Position numbers and translations under genes: made by a program. DNA of 64,000 nt from Belnapia mucosa (GTDB taxonomy: Bacteria > Pseudomonadota > Alphaproteobacteria > Acetobacterales > Acetobacteraceae). Of the stretch, positions 1-7,409 are shown in pieces (within the stretch, counting starts at the first letter, position 1; every line of letters starts with the position of its first letter). The notes under the pieces were generated by a model. The model was not told where the DNA came from and made no database searches. It saw only the letters and a program-made list of their open reading frames with translations. The DNA lies in NCBI RefSeq assembly GCF_016775475.1, contig NZ_JAEUXJ010000002.1, positions 1 to 64,000 on the forward strand, read 5' to 3'.

Positions 1-153
1 GTCATCCCGCGCCGGTGGGTGGTGGAGAGGACCTTCGCCTGGCTGTCGCGGTCGCGCAGGTTCGCGCGTGACTACGAACGACTGCCCGAAACAGGGGAAG
101 CCATGATCCACGCAGCAATGTCCCGCATCATGCTCCGGCGCATCGCCGCTTGA
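1..153 (+). mobile_element. IS5-family transposase, C-terminal tail only
   Basis: The reading frame is open from the left edge to TGA at 151-153 and gives 50 residues. It contains the hallmark end of IS5-group DDE transposases: [17 protein letters not shown], where the E of VVER is the last catalytic acid, followed by a tail ending LRRIAA. The rest of the element lies outside the window, so whether the copy is intact cannot be judged. No clear terminal inverted repeat was identified downstream of the stop. Confidence 0.8.
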
Positions 154-398
154 TGGGCATTCCCACACAGTCAGTTGAAAGCCGCATCCCAGGGGCGGCC
201 TTTTCTCTCGGTCTTTTGGTCGCTCGGCGCTTCGGATGCGCCACCAGCGCCGGCAACAGCCCCTTCAGGATTAAGCCTCGAAGAAGAGTCCACAACCACA
301 AGATGCATCCGAAATTTTCCACAACTTATACGGGTAACTTGATCGTAATGTCCCTGCTCCGTGATCTCCCTGCTCATCAATATGGGAGCACGCTTTCA

Positions 399-421
399 CC
401 CTGAGGTAGCGGACCTCAGGG
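399..421. promoter_or_regulatory. Perfect 9-bp inverted repeat upstream of receiver gene
   Basis: CCCTGAGGT (399-407) and ACCTCAGGG (413-421) are perfect inverted copies around AGCGG. The repeat lies 16 bases before the ATG at 438 and just ahead of a purine-rich ribosome-binding site (AGAGGA). It could be an operator or a leader hairpin close enough to affect translation. The 284 bases from 154 to 437 are otherwise visibly AT-richer than the rest and hold no gene I can support. Confidence 0.5.
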
Positions 422-437
422 AAAGAGGAACAGGACC

Positions 438-857
438 ATGACGGTGCTGCTGGTCGAGGACGACCTTATCGTACGCCTCACCCTGGCCGACTTTTTCGAG
501 GAAGCCAGGCTCAACTTCCTCGAAGTGGGCAATGCCGAGGATGCCCTGGCCATCATCGGGAACCCGTCGCACTCTATCGACGTGCTGGTCACGGACCTCG
601 ACCTGGGCGCGGGCGACAACGGCCTGGTCCTGGCTAGTAAGGCCCGGCAGGTCCGCCCTGGGCTGACGGTTATCTACCAGACCGGCAGCCCCGAGATGTT
701 CGCCGGGCACAGCTTCCTCCCAGGCGAGAGGGTCTACTACAAGCCCTTTGATCCGAGAGCCCTGGCAGCGACGGTCGCCTTGCTTGGAGAGAAGCGCCCA
801 GCGACCCGGCGGCGTCAGCGGCTGGCGGCGAGGAGGACGCTCGCGTCCAATCTATAG
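438..857 (+). CDS. Single-domain response regulator
   Basis: A 139-residue stand-alone receiver domain (CheY-like), so it probably passes phosphate or acts by protein contact, since no output domain follows. The acidic pair is D8/D9 in LVEDD, the phosphoacceptor is D53 in VTDLDLG, the conserved Thr is T82 and the Lys is K102 in YYKPF. The C-terminal 20 residues are Arg-rich. An AGAGGA ribosome-binding site precedes ATG 438. Its 3' end overlaps the 3' end of the convergent OmpR-type regulator by 43 bases. No histidine kinase is adjacent, so its partner is unknown. Confidence 0.85.
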   Translation: MTVLLVEDDLIVRLTLADFFEEARLNFLEVGNAEDALAIIGNPSHSIDVLVTDLDLGAGDNGLVLASKARQVRPGLTVIYQTGSPEMFAGHSFLPGERVYYKPFDPRALAATVALLGEKRPATRRRQRLAARRTLASNL

Positions 858-1534
858 CCGCGATTGTCAGTCAGCAGCAGGCGCGGCTGAGCGGGATCGG
901 CCTCGAGTTTCTGGCGTAGCCGATGAACATGCGTCTGCAGCGTGTGTGTGGAGACAGCGCCACTGTAGCCCAGGACCTCGTTCAGCAGCACCTGACGCGG
1001 CACCCGCTTGCCCCCGGCGCGGTAGAGGAACTTCAGGATTGCGTTTTCCTTGTCGGTCAACCGCACCATGCGATTGCCCCTGCTGTCCTGCAGCAGTCGC
1101 CGGCTAGGGCGAAAGACAAAGGGCCCGATCAGCAAGGTGGCATCCTCGGAGTTGTCGAACACCCGCAGCTGGGCCCGCACCCGGGCCAGCAGCTCCGGCA
1201 GGCGGAAAGGTTTGGTTAGATAGTCGTTCGCGCCGGCATCGAGGCCGCGGACCACGTCCTGCTCGGTATCAGCGCCGGTGACCATGATGACCGGCATCTG
1301 CTGCCCGGCCCGACGCAGCTTGGCGCAGAACTCGCGCCCATCGGCATCGGGTAAGCCGACATCGAGCAGGATGGCGTCGTAGCGGGCGTCCGCGCAGTCG
1401 AGCTTGGCCTCAGCCTCGGCTGCGCTCGCCGCCTCGTCCACCGCGAACTCGCCGTCGAGCAGGATTTGCTCGGCCAGGGTGGAGCGTAACGCGGCATCGT
1501 CCTCGACGATGAGGATCCGGCGCAAGGCGGACAT
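815..1534 (-). CDS. OmpR/PhoB-family response regulator
   Basis: A 239-residue two-component transcription factor. The receiver domain (about 4-120) has D12/D13, phosphoacceptor D58 in LLDVGLPD and K108 in DYLTKPF. A winged-helix DNA-binding domain (about 130-235) follows, with the family pattern THTLQTHVHRLRQKLE and a final RGYRL hairpin. An in-frame ATG 48 bases further upstream exists, but the start chosen here (MSALRRILIVEDD) gives the usual family N-terminus. It is convergent with, and overlaps, the stand-alone receiver gene. No cognate kinase is in view, so the regulon is unknown. Confidence 0.85.
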   Translation of the reverse strand: MSALRRILIVEDDAALRSTLAEQILLDGEFAVDEAASAAEAEAKLDCADARYDAILLDVGLPDADGREFCAKLRRAGQQMPVIMVTGADTEQDVVRGLDAGANDYLTKPFRLPELLARVRAQLRVFDNSEDATLLIGPFVFRPSRRLLQDSRGNRMVRLTDKENAILKFLYRAGGKRVPRQVLLNEVLGYSGAVSTHTLQTHVHRLRQKLEADPAQPRLLLTDNRGYRLDASVLLAASR

Positions 1535-1883
1535 CGAGGTCTCCAGGGAAGAGAGGACCTCATCTCGGCCCTGGAACATCATCTACAGGTTGATAGTAAT
1601 GGGCAAAACACACTCGAATGCGAGGCTTGCTCAACATTCTGCGGGCGGCTGTCGGCCTGATCCCCTCAAGGCGGCCTACAGGTAAGGTAATCCAGCGGCG
1701 CGGAGCTTGTCGGCTACGCTCTAGCGCCGACGCCGCTCGCGCCCGGTAGTGATCTCAACCGCCTTGCCGTCTATGGCCTTACAGCCGTCCTTACGCACGA
1801 CGTTAGGGCCGCCGCGCTCCGCGCAGGTCAGCCCAGGCGGAAGGCGGCGCAGGCCGGACGCTCTGATGTCCGCAGTCAGTACA

Positions 1884-2264
1884 TACGGGCGCGTGAGCTC
1901 GCTCGTTTACGGCAGGGCTGCGTGCCATCGGACGTCCCGTGCTGGTGATGGGGACACGGAGGAGGCTGTCACGGCGGCGCGGGCGGTGGACGTCGAAACG
2001 GTTCAGGGCAACGCCGCCGACCCTGAGGTGCTGGCGGCCGCCAATCTGCCTGCCACACGCCGGCTGTTCGTGACGGTTCCAGAAAGGCTCGAAGCCGGGC
2101 AGGCGGTGCAGCAGGCTCGCGCTGAGAACCCGGAGTTGAAAAACCACGCTCGCGCCCACTCCGAGGCCAGCGTAAGCCATCTGCAGCGGCTGGGCGCTAA
2201 CCGCGTGATTATGGCAGAGTGGAAGGCCACCCACCGGATGCTGGATGATACGGCGGAGGCTTAG
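1884..2264 (+). pseudogene. Remnant of YbaL-type antiporter C-terminal RCK domain
   Basis: The translation matches the TrkA-N/RCK nucleotide-binding domain found at the C-terminus of KefB/YbaL-type cation:proton antiporters: YGRVSSLV, then EEAVTAAR, VQGNAADPEVLAAANL, LFVTVPE, ARAHSEASVSHLQRLGA and a final histidine-containing stretch. The glycine-rich start is split by two compensating frameshifts. Residues GLRAIGRPVLVM, needed between YGRVSSLV and EEAVTA, are encoded one frame over, at 1915-1950. The membrane domain is missing. The continuous ORF around it is therefore an artefact of decay. Confidence 0.7.
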
Positions 2265-2435
2265 CTCAGGCTCCACCCCGGCGTGAAACCTTCGGGACCT
2301 ACGACGCCGCTTGTCTGATCACGCTGAGTGCAGCGGCCGCAAGGTGCGGCGGGGCTGTGAGGTTCTCGCCGAAGCGAAGGCACCGACGGCGGAGACTCCG
2401 ATAGCTGACTTAGAGCCCATCCGGGAAGTTTGTGT

Positions 2436-2640
2436 TTATGCTGAGGGTTTCGCAGCCAGACGCCTGAACATGAAGCGGATCATGGCGATGCGAGTGAAGG
2501 CGGCGGCGATGCGGCAGTGTCGCTCGAAGTCGCGCGCCAAGCGGCGGTTGCGGCTGATCGAGGCGAGGATGCGCTCCTGCTCGGATACCGCTCCCTGCGC
2601 CAGTTCATCCGTGCCACGTTAACAGCCTGACCCGGTCCGG
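2436..2640 (-). mobile_element. Degenerate IS5-type transposase remnant
   Basis: The reverse strand encodes SISRNRRLARDFERH, then AMIRFMFRRLAAKPSA and a stop at 2436-2438, which is the classic C-terminus of IS5-group transposases. The block upstream that should read VERTFAW is eroded (QERILAS), and further upstream nothing transposase-like remains. The sequence after the stop (AGAGCCCATCCGGGAAG, 2412-2428) resembles the terminal repeats of such elements, which I judge from memory only. Any plus-strand ORF here is a shadow of this remnant. Confidence 0.65.
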
Positions 2641-2726
2641 GCATTCGGGGGCAACAACACCCAGGCCGATCCGCCCCGATTGACCGAGTGCGCATCCGAG
2701 CACCCGGTCGTCGCGTCAGGCGACCG

Positions 2727-4268
2727 TCAGGAAAAGAACCACTGACCAGTCTCGGCATAGTTCGCCAGCACCCGCTCGGCGGTGGCGTTCCAATCAACGG
2801 TCTCACCGAGCTGGAACTGGTCCAGCACGTAGTCCCCTAGTTCCGCCTCATCAGTATAGGTGCGCCCGCTGCCGCCAATCGCCTGACCTTGCTCATTTCG
2901 TACCACATCGACCTGGTCCGACAAGGCAAGCGTATCACCTGCATTGGCCCCGGTGGTGTAAAGGGGAACCAGCTGGTTTGAATGGTTGTTGCTGAACCAA
3001 GCATATTCCGGCACACCGTCGCCGTCCTGGTCCGGCAGCACCGGCTGGTAGGGAATGGTAGCGCCGTCAGGGCCGAAAAGCAGGTGGTCATGGTCTGCGG
3101 TGACAATGAGGAGCGTGTCCTCAAAGGTTGCCCGGCTTTCTTCCGAGTTCACCCAGTCGACCACGTATTTCACAGCGTCATTGAAGTCGACGTATTCCTC
3201 AATCATTCGGCCGAAGTTGTTGGCGTGCATGGCGCGGTCCACGGCGCCGCCTTCGATAGAGATGTAGAGGCCGTCCTCATCGGCGTTCAGCCGGTTGAGC
3301 GCTGCGGCCGAAAGCTCGGTCAGGGTCGGTGAGCTTTCCAGGCGCGGCACCGAGAACGGGATTTCCGTCTCGCCAGCCGCACTGGCCCCCGCCCGATAGA
3401 AATTGCTGCCGGTGAAAGCCTCGACCAGGATGGCCAGACGCTCATCGGTAGGGGCGCCAGTGCCCGCCGCGATGATGTCGGCACGGTCTTGGAGCAGTTC
3501 CCAAGTGCCGCCATCAGACGAACTATAGGAGTCGTTCTTCAGGTCATTCCAGATATCCGGGCCAATCCACTGGTAGTTTGGCGTGGCACGCAGTTGACCG
3601 TCATCATTGTAGTCTGGGTTGCCCGTTCCGGCGATGACATCGAGAATGCCCGCGCCGAACATCTCAGCGGCGATATCTTGGGCATTGGAGCGGGCAACGT
3701 TATGGGCGCCACCGCCGGCTGCAGGCGTTGCATCCGAGAACTGAACGGTGGACACCACACCAGTGGCCTTGCCGAGCGAATGCGCCAACTCGGCAGTTGA
3801 AAGTTGTGCGTCGCCGCTCCCATCAACGTTGATGGCGTTGTTATAAGTCTTCTGGCCGTCCGAAATCGCCGACGCGGTGTTGCCCGAATCCGGGTAGGTC
3901 GCGCGGTTCCAATCGTAGCCTGCGAAGGCGCGAGGATAACCAGCGGCATTGGTGCCAGCGACAGGCGTGGCATCGTAGTTCTGCTCCGGGTCATAGATGA
4001 CATCCGGATTTTGCTCATCGCTGCCCGGAACGGTGCGGGTATCGAGCGGGTAGACCGACTGCATGGTGTTGGTGAACCCAGGTCCATCAACCACCAAAGA
4101 ACCAGCGGTGCCGCCGCGCTCGTCGCCAGGGGGCAGGCTTTGAAGGTAAAGTCGAGTTGCCTCCAGGGTGTTCGCTCCGGCGCCATCGGCAATCATGAGA
4201 ATGACGTTCTTGATGGGGCTCAGCGTGGGAAAATCATCGCCTGCGCCAGTGGTCCTGATGTCGCTCAT
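2727..4268 (-). CDS. PhoA-type alkaline phosphatase with EF-hand-like loops
   Basis: A 513-residue phosphomonoesterase of the PhoA superfamily. All metal and catalytic residues can be placed: D28 in IADGAG, nucleophile S128 in DSGNTASA, ATPAAGGGAH (about 180-189), E339 and D344 in IEGGAVD, H348, D392/H393 in TADHDH, and H429 in NNHSNQ. Three calcium-type loops are visible: D149-E160 with full EF-hand spacing, D219-L226, and DQDGDG at 413-418. ATG 4268 is preceded by GGAG; a longer frame upstream lacks a good ribosome-binding site. No Sec or Tat signal is visible, which is odd for this usually exported enzyme. Base composition is visibly less GC-rich than its neighbours and it is flanked by IS debris, which suggests transfer. 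Confidence 0.88.
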   Translation of the reverse strand: MSDIRTTGAGDDFPTLSPIKNVILMIADGAGANTLEATRLYLQSLPPGDERGGTAGSLVVDGPGFTNTMQSVYPLDTRTVPGSDEQNPDVIYDPEQNYDATPVAGTNAAGYPRAFAGYDWNRATYPDSGNTASAISDGQKTYNNAINVDGSGDAQLSTAELAHSLGKATGVVSTVQFSDATPAAGGGAHNVARSNAQDIAAEMFGAGILDVIAGTGNPDYNDDGQLRATPNYQWIGPDIWNDLKNDSYSSSDGGTWELLQDRADIIAAGTGAPTDERLAILVEAFTGSNFYRAGASAAGETEIPFSVPRLESSPTLTELSAAALNRLNADEDGLYISIEGGAVDRAMHANNFGRMIEEYVDFNDAVKYVVDWVNSEESRATFEDTLLIVTADHDHLLFGPDGATIPYQPVLPDQDGDGVPEYAWFSNNHSNQLVPLYTTGANAGDTLALSDQVDVVRNEQGQAIGGSGRTYTDEAELGDYVLDQFQLGETVDWNATAERVLANYAETGQWFFS

Positions 4269-4462
4269 GTCTGCTCCGTTTGGTGCGCCATTCTTAGGAC
4301 GCCCTGACCAATTCATGTAACGTCTGTCACATTTGGTCGACGCAGTTTCGGTGTCAGTTAAATGATGTTCTGCCTCTAATCTGACGGGACGGCGACGCCG
4401 CACTAGGTCTTTGATCCCGGGGTTTGATGGTGCAGCCTTTTCCAGGCATGGAAGGCCGCGCT

Positions 4463-4831
4463 ATGGGCCAGGTTCTCCACGGCAGCGCCACCGTGACGGA
4501 GGCGGTCCGTCGCGCGATCCAGCATAGTCGAGCGAGCCTGAGGGAGTTGGCGCGACGCTACGGGGTAAACCCCAACACGATCGCCAAATGGCGCAAGCGG
4601 ACCTCAGTTGCTGACCTGCCGACCGGCGCACGGGAGCCACGGTCCTCCACGCTGTCGGCCAAGGATGAGGCGGTCATCGTGGCCTTCCGGCGTCACACGC
4701 TCTTGCTGCTGGATGACTGCCTCTACGCTCTGCAACCCACCGTGCCGCAGCTTACGCGCTCAGCCCTGCACCGCTGCCTGCATCGCCACGGCATCTCCCG
4801 GCTGCCAGAGGTCGAGGGCGATAAGCCAGCC
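4463..4831 (+). mobile_element. IS481-family transposase, N-terminal fragment
   Basis: Starting at MGQVLHGSATVTEAVRRAI, this encodes the helix-turn-helix half of an IS481-type transposase: LARRYGVNPNTIAKWRKR, then PRSSTLSAKDEAVIVAFRRHTLL, LDDCLYALQPTVP and HGISRLPEVEGDKPA. Similarity stops abruptly after GDKPA, just before the FHIDIAEV-type first catalytic block, so all three DDE residues are lost. The frame then runs into nnrS sequence. The break at about 4831-4834 marks an insertion/deletion joint. Confidence 0.8.
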
Positions 4832-4833
4832 AG

Positions 4834-5222
4834 GGGCTGCGGACGCTCGGGCGCCCGATCCTGCCGGTGCTGCACCTCGCCTATTTCATGGTCCCGGTCG
4901 CCCTGGCGGTGAAGGCGGTGCATCGCCTCGGCGGCGCGGCCTGGGCGGCGAACTGGCTGCACCTGCAGGGCATCGGCGCCGTCGCCTTGATGATCCTGGC
5001 CGCATGACGCGGGCGACGCTCGGCCATACCAGGCATCCGCTCCTCGCCTCGCCCGCCATGCTGGCGGCCTGGGCGCTGCTGCGCGCCTTCGGCCCGGCGG
5101 TCCTGCCGGGCCTGCTGCCCTACGCGGCCGCCGGGGCGCTCTGGGCGCTGGCCTTCGGTCTGTTCCTCCTGGCGCATGGGCCGATGCTGATCCGGCCGCG
5201 GGCGGATGGGAAGCCGGGCTGA
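4834..5222 (+). pseudogene. nnrS: Truncated and frameshifted nnrS
   Basis: This is the C-terminal third of an NnrS-family haem/copper membrane protein linked to nitric-oxide stress and denitrification. The first piece (LGRPILPVLHLAYFMVP to GAVALMILAA, ending TGA 5005-5007) should run straight into MTRATLGHTRHPL, encoded from 5004 in another frame to TGA at 5220-5222. One missing base breaks the conserved joint. The N-terminal two-thirds are replaced by the IS481 fragment. At least three hydrophobic segments remain. It sits beside nnrU and a globin, consistent with an ancestral NO-response cluster. Confidence 0.75.
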
Positions 5223-5268
5223 GCCTGGCGCGTTGCACGCGGCGTTTGAAGGATGGGAGACGGCACCG

Positions 5269-5616
5269 ATGCAACAGGATGAGGAACTCCCCGCCGCGGC
5301 GGGGCAGGTGGCACGGGCCTATCCGGAGCTCTACCGTGCCTATGCCGCCCTCGGCGAGGCCTGCGCCAAGGCGGGCCCCATCGAAGGCGAGGCGCTGCGG
5401 TTGGTGAAGCTGGCGCTCGCCATCGGCGCCGGCTCGGAGGGGGGCGTCCACTCGCACTGCCGCCGCGCCCTGGAGGAGGGCGTATCGAATGAGGCGCTGA
5501 AGCAGGTGGCGCTGCTGGCCGTCCCGACGCTGGGCTTCCCGCGGGCGGTCGCGGCCCTGACCTGGATCGAGGACATCACCGACGGACAGCGCGGCCCGGC
5601 GCAGCCCCGCGGCTGA
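5269..5616 (+). CDS. Carboxymuconolactone decarboxylase-family (AhpD-like) protein
   Basis: A 115-residue protein with the CMD fold: YPELYRAYAALGEACAKAG, then KLALAIGAGSEGGVHSHCRRALEEGVS, then the helix IKQVALLAV-like stretch and FPRAVAALTW. The E-x3-HSHC segment is where AhpD-like proteins carry their active acid, Cys and His, but there is only one Cys, not the CxxC of true peroxidase partners. ATG 5269 follows a GGGAGA ribosome-binding site. It lies between the nnrS remnant and the convergent nnrU. The reaction is unknown; a redox or decarboxylase role is possible. Confidence 0.75.
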   Translation: MQQDEELPAAAGQVARAYPELYRAYAALGEACAKAGPIEGEALRLVKLALAIGAGSEGGVHSHCRRALEEGVSNEALKQVALLAVPTLGFPRAVAALTWIEDITDGQRGPAQPRG

Positions 5617-5642
5617 GGCGGATCGGCCGGCTTGCGCAACCG

Positions 5643-6332
5643 TCAGGGCGGCAAGGGCGAGACGCCGATAACCGGCCCATGCAGCAGGAGAAGGGCGAGC
5701 CATAGCAACGCCGCCGCGGCGAGCCGCCAGGGGGAGGGCAGGGCGGTAGGTCGCCACCGTCCGGCGGCCAGCGCCGCGCCCGGCAGGAGGGAGGTGCGGT
5801 GGGCGAGGCGCGCCCAGGCCTCGGCACCGAACTGCCGCTGGCGGCGCCGGTCGATGACCCGCACGCCGAGCAGCGCGAAACCCGCGAAGCCGCCGAAGAG
5901 CAGCAGATGCGCGAGGTCGCCATTCGGCACGACATGCGCCCCGGCCCAGAGCACGAGGGCCCAGAGCAGCGGATGCCGGGTCAGGCCCGCGATCCCCGGA
6001 TGCTCCGGATCGAACCCGGCGCCGCGGCCACCGAGGGAGAGCGGGTTCGGCGCGGCCGTCCCGAAGGCCACCAGCAGGCAGGCGGGCGGCATGGCGAGGT
6101 TCGGCACCCACCATTGCCAGGGCGCCATGTCCCAGAGCGCGAGATAGGGCGCCCGCCCGGCCGCCACGACCAGCCAGGCGAGCGCTGCCAGCGACAGGAG
6201 GCTGTAGAGGGCGAGATAGCCGCCTTCCCCGAGCGCCCCGACAAGGCGGCGGCGCAGCGCGGGGCGTGCGGGCAGCGCGTGCGAGAGCAGGAAGAGACCG
6301 AAAGCCCCGGCGAACTCGCCCCAGCCGCCCAT
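5643..6332 (-). CDS. nnrU: NnrU-family membrane protein
   Basis: A 229-residue integral membrane protein with about six hydrophobic segments and the NnrU signature: SHALPARPALRRRLV near the N-terminus, WVPNLAMPPACLLVAF, then the conserved GIAGLTRHPLLWALVLWAGAH containing the RHP motif. NnrU is required in some denitrifiers for nitrite/NO reductase function, and related NnrU-domain proteins act on haem or carotenoids. It lies 41 bases downstream of the globin gene on the same strand, so the two probably form one operon under the Rrf2-type operators. Confidence 0.82.
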   Translation of the reverse strand: MGGWGEFAGAFGLFLLSHALPARPALRRRLVGALGEGGYLALYSLLSLAALAWLVVAAGRAPYLALWDMAPWQWWVPNLAMPPACLLVAFGTAAPNPLSLGGRGAGFDPEHPGIAGLTRHPLLWALVLWAGAHVVPNGDLAHLLLFGGFAGFALLGVRVIDRRRQRQFGAEAWARLAHRTSLLPGAALAAGRWRPTALPSPWRLAAAALLWLALLLLHGPVIGVSPLPP

Positions 6333-6373
6333 ACCTGCTCAGGTCATCTCGTGCTGAGGAGCCAGAGCTTCCG

Positions 6374-6829
6374 TCAAGGCCGCGCTCCTGTCGCCGTTGC
6401 GCGGACCCTGGCCGGCAGCGCGAGGGGAATGAGCCCCATCTCCAGGCTGCGGGCGATGCGCCGGGCACGTTCCAGCATGTGCTCGGCACCCTCCGCGGTG
6501 AAATGCGCCCGGGCCGTCGCCTCGAACAACGTGAGCCAGCGGGCGAAATGCGCCGGGGTGAGGGCCAGATGCGCGTGGGCCCGCATCGGCTGGCCGTGAT
6601 AGTCCCCGGTCATCAGCGCGACCGAACCCCAGAACCGGGTGAGGGTGGCGATATGCCGCTCCCAGTCCTCCACTCCGGCAAAGGCCGGGCCGAGCAGCGG
6701 ATCCTGGCGGGCGGCGCCGTAGAAAGTGCGCAGGAAGGCCTCGATGCGGGCCTCGTCGAGGCCGGTCTGGGCGGCGATCTCGCGGGTCAGGGCGGCCCGG
6801 CGCTCCGGGGTCTCGGGGATGGCGGACAA
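6374..6829 (-). CDS. Group III truncated haemoglobin
   Basis: A 151-residue globin of the truncated group III (trHbP/CtrHb) type, expected to bind haem in the cytoplasm and handle NO or O2. The typical core is seen: FLRTFYGAARQDPLLGPAF, then FWGSVALMTGDYHGQPMRAH, with H85 the likely proximal ligand (H87 is nearby), then HFARWLTLFEATA. No ATG fits. TTG 6829 is chosen because GGAG lies eight bases before it; a longer frame would run into the divergent regulator. It is followed by nnrU. Confidence 0.85.
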   Translation of the reverse strand: MSAIPETPERRAALTREIAAQTGLDEARIEAFLRTFYGAARQDPLLGPAFAGVEDWERHIATLTRFWGSVALMTGDYHGQPMRAHAHLALTPAHFARWLTLFEATARAHFTAEGAEHMLERARRIARSLEMGLIPLALPARVRATATGARP

Positions 6830-6830
6830 A

Positions 6831-6849
6831 CTGGTATCTCCAATCCCAG
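6831..6849. promoter_or_regulatory. Candidate Rrf2 operator, copy 1
   Basis: CTGGTATCTCCAATCCCAG resembles the palindrome 37 bases to the right at 15 of 19 positions. It overlaps the ribosome-binding site and the predicted early transcript of the globin gene, so a bound regulator could block globin-nnrU expression. The half-site symmetry is weaker than in copy 2. Confidence 0.5.
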
Positions 6850-6850
6850 T

Positions 6851-6880
6851 TAATTTCACTCCTGATTGTGGTATCGTCAA
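6851..6880 (-). promoter_or_regulatory. Candidate promoter of globin-nnrU
   Basis: On the minus strand, TTGACG (6880-6875) and AAATTA (6856-6851) are separated by 18 bases, giving a plausible sigma-70-type promoter. The -35 box lies in the centre of operator copy 2, so occupancy would exclude RNA polymerase. Confidence 0.45.
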
Positions 6881-6886
6881 TACCAG
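6868..6886. promoter_or_regulatory. Candidate Rrf2 operator, copy 2
   Basis: GTGGTATCGTCAATACCAG contains the perfect inverted repeat TGGTAT-N5-ATACCA. It is centred between the divergent globin and Rrf2 genes and covers the -35 box of the globin promoter. Dyads of this size are typical of Rrf2-family targets, although the sequence does not match the NsrR consensus I know from enterics. Confidence 0.6.
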
Positions 6887-6904
6887 ATTCGAGGAGCCTT
6901 CCGG

Positions 6905-7354
6905 TTGCGCCTGCTCGCCTCCACCGACATCGCCCTGCGCCTGCTGATGCGGCTCGCCGCCGAGCCCGGCCGGGTGCGCAATGCCGAGGAGCTTTCCGGC
7001 GAGGTCGGGGCGCCGCGCAACCACCTGCACAAGATTATCCAGGACCTGGCGGGAGCAGGGCTGGTGCGGACTCTGCGTGGCGCCCGCGGCGGCGTGCTGC
7101 TGGCCCGCCCGGCGGCGGAGATCCGGATCGGCGAGGTGGTCCGCCTGCTGGAGGAAGGGCAGGCGCTGGTCGAATGCTTCCGCCCGGATGGCGGCGCCTG
7201 CTGTCTCTCGGCCGATTGCCGCCTGCGGGGCGTGCTGGCCCGGGGACGCGTCGCCTTCCTGGCGGAACTCGACGCCGCGACGCTGGCGGACTGCCTGCCC
7301 GGTTTAACCGAGACCCTGCGTTCCCTATATGTGGGGGGTGACACTCCGGTCTGA
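6905..7354 (+). CDS. Rrf2-family (NsrR-like) regulator with cysteine cluster
   Basis: A 149-residue Rrf2 regulator. The winged helix spans about 1-65 (TDIALRLLMRLA, APRNHLHKIIQDLAGAGLV, RGARGGVLLARP), followed by IRIGEVVRLLE and the cluster ECFRPDGGACCLSADC. The spacing C-x7-C-C-x4-C fits the Fe-S ligand region of NsrR/IscR-type sensors. TTG 6905 is preceded by GAGGAG at eight bases and gives the canonical family N-terminus (MRLLASTD). It is divergent from globin-nnrU with two operator copies between. An NO-sensing role is inferred from these neighbours. Confidence 0.85.
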   Translation: MRLLASTDIALRLLMRLAAEPGRVRNAEELSGEVGAPRNHLHKIIQDLAGAGLVRTLRGARGGVLLARPAAEIRIGEVVRLLEEGQALVECFRPDGGACCLSADCRLRGVLARGRVAFLAELDAATLADCLPGLTETLRSLYVGGDTPV

Positions 7355-7366
7355 TCACCATATACT
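7338..7366 (+). promoter_or_regulatory. Candidate promoter for class II ribonucleotide reductase
   Basis: GTGACA (7338-7343) and TATACT (7361-7366) are separated by exactly 17 bases, overlapping the 3' end of the Rrf2 gene. The leader to ATG 7410 is only about 40 bases, too short for a cobalamin riboswitch. Confidence 0.5.
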
Positions 7367-7409
7367 GTTTTCGCCGACTCGCTCAGACTGGCGGACGGCG
7401 AGTACAGGG

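Noticed and set aside
128..380. Short minus-strand ORFs next to the left transposase tail
   Set aside because: No recognisable domain; probably non-coding sequence flanking the IS tail.
2311..2622. 103-residue plus-strand ORF
   Set aside because: It lies antisense to the IS5-type remnant and has no family resemblance.
5004..5007. TGA/ATG overlap in nnrS as translational coupling of two genes
   Set aside because: The two pieces are adjacent parts of one conserved NnrS segment, so a frameshift is the simpler reading.
7367..7409. Cobalamin riboswitch before the class II reductase
   Set aside because: The leader after the predicted promoter is about 40 bases and no B12-box-like sequence is visible.
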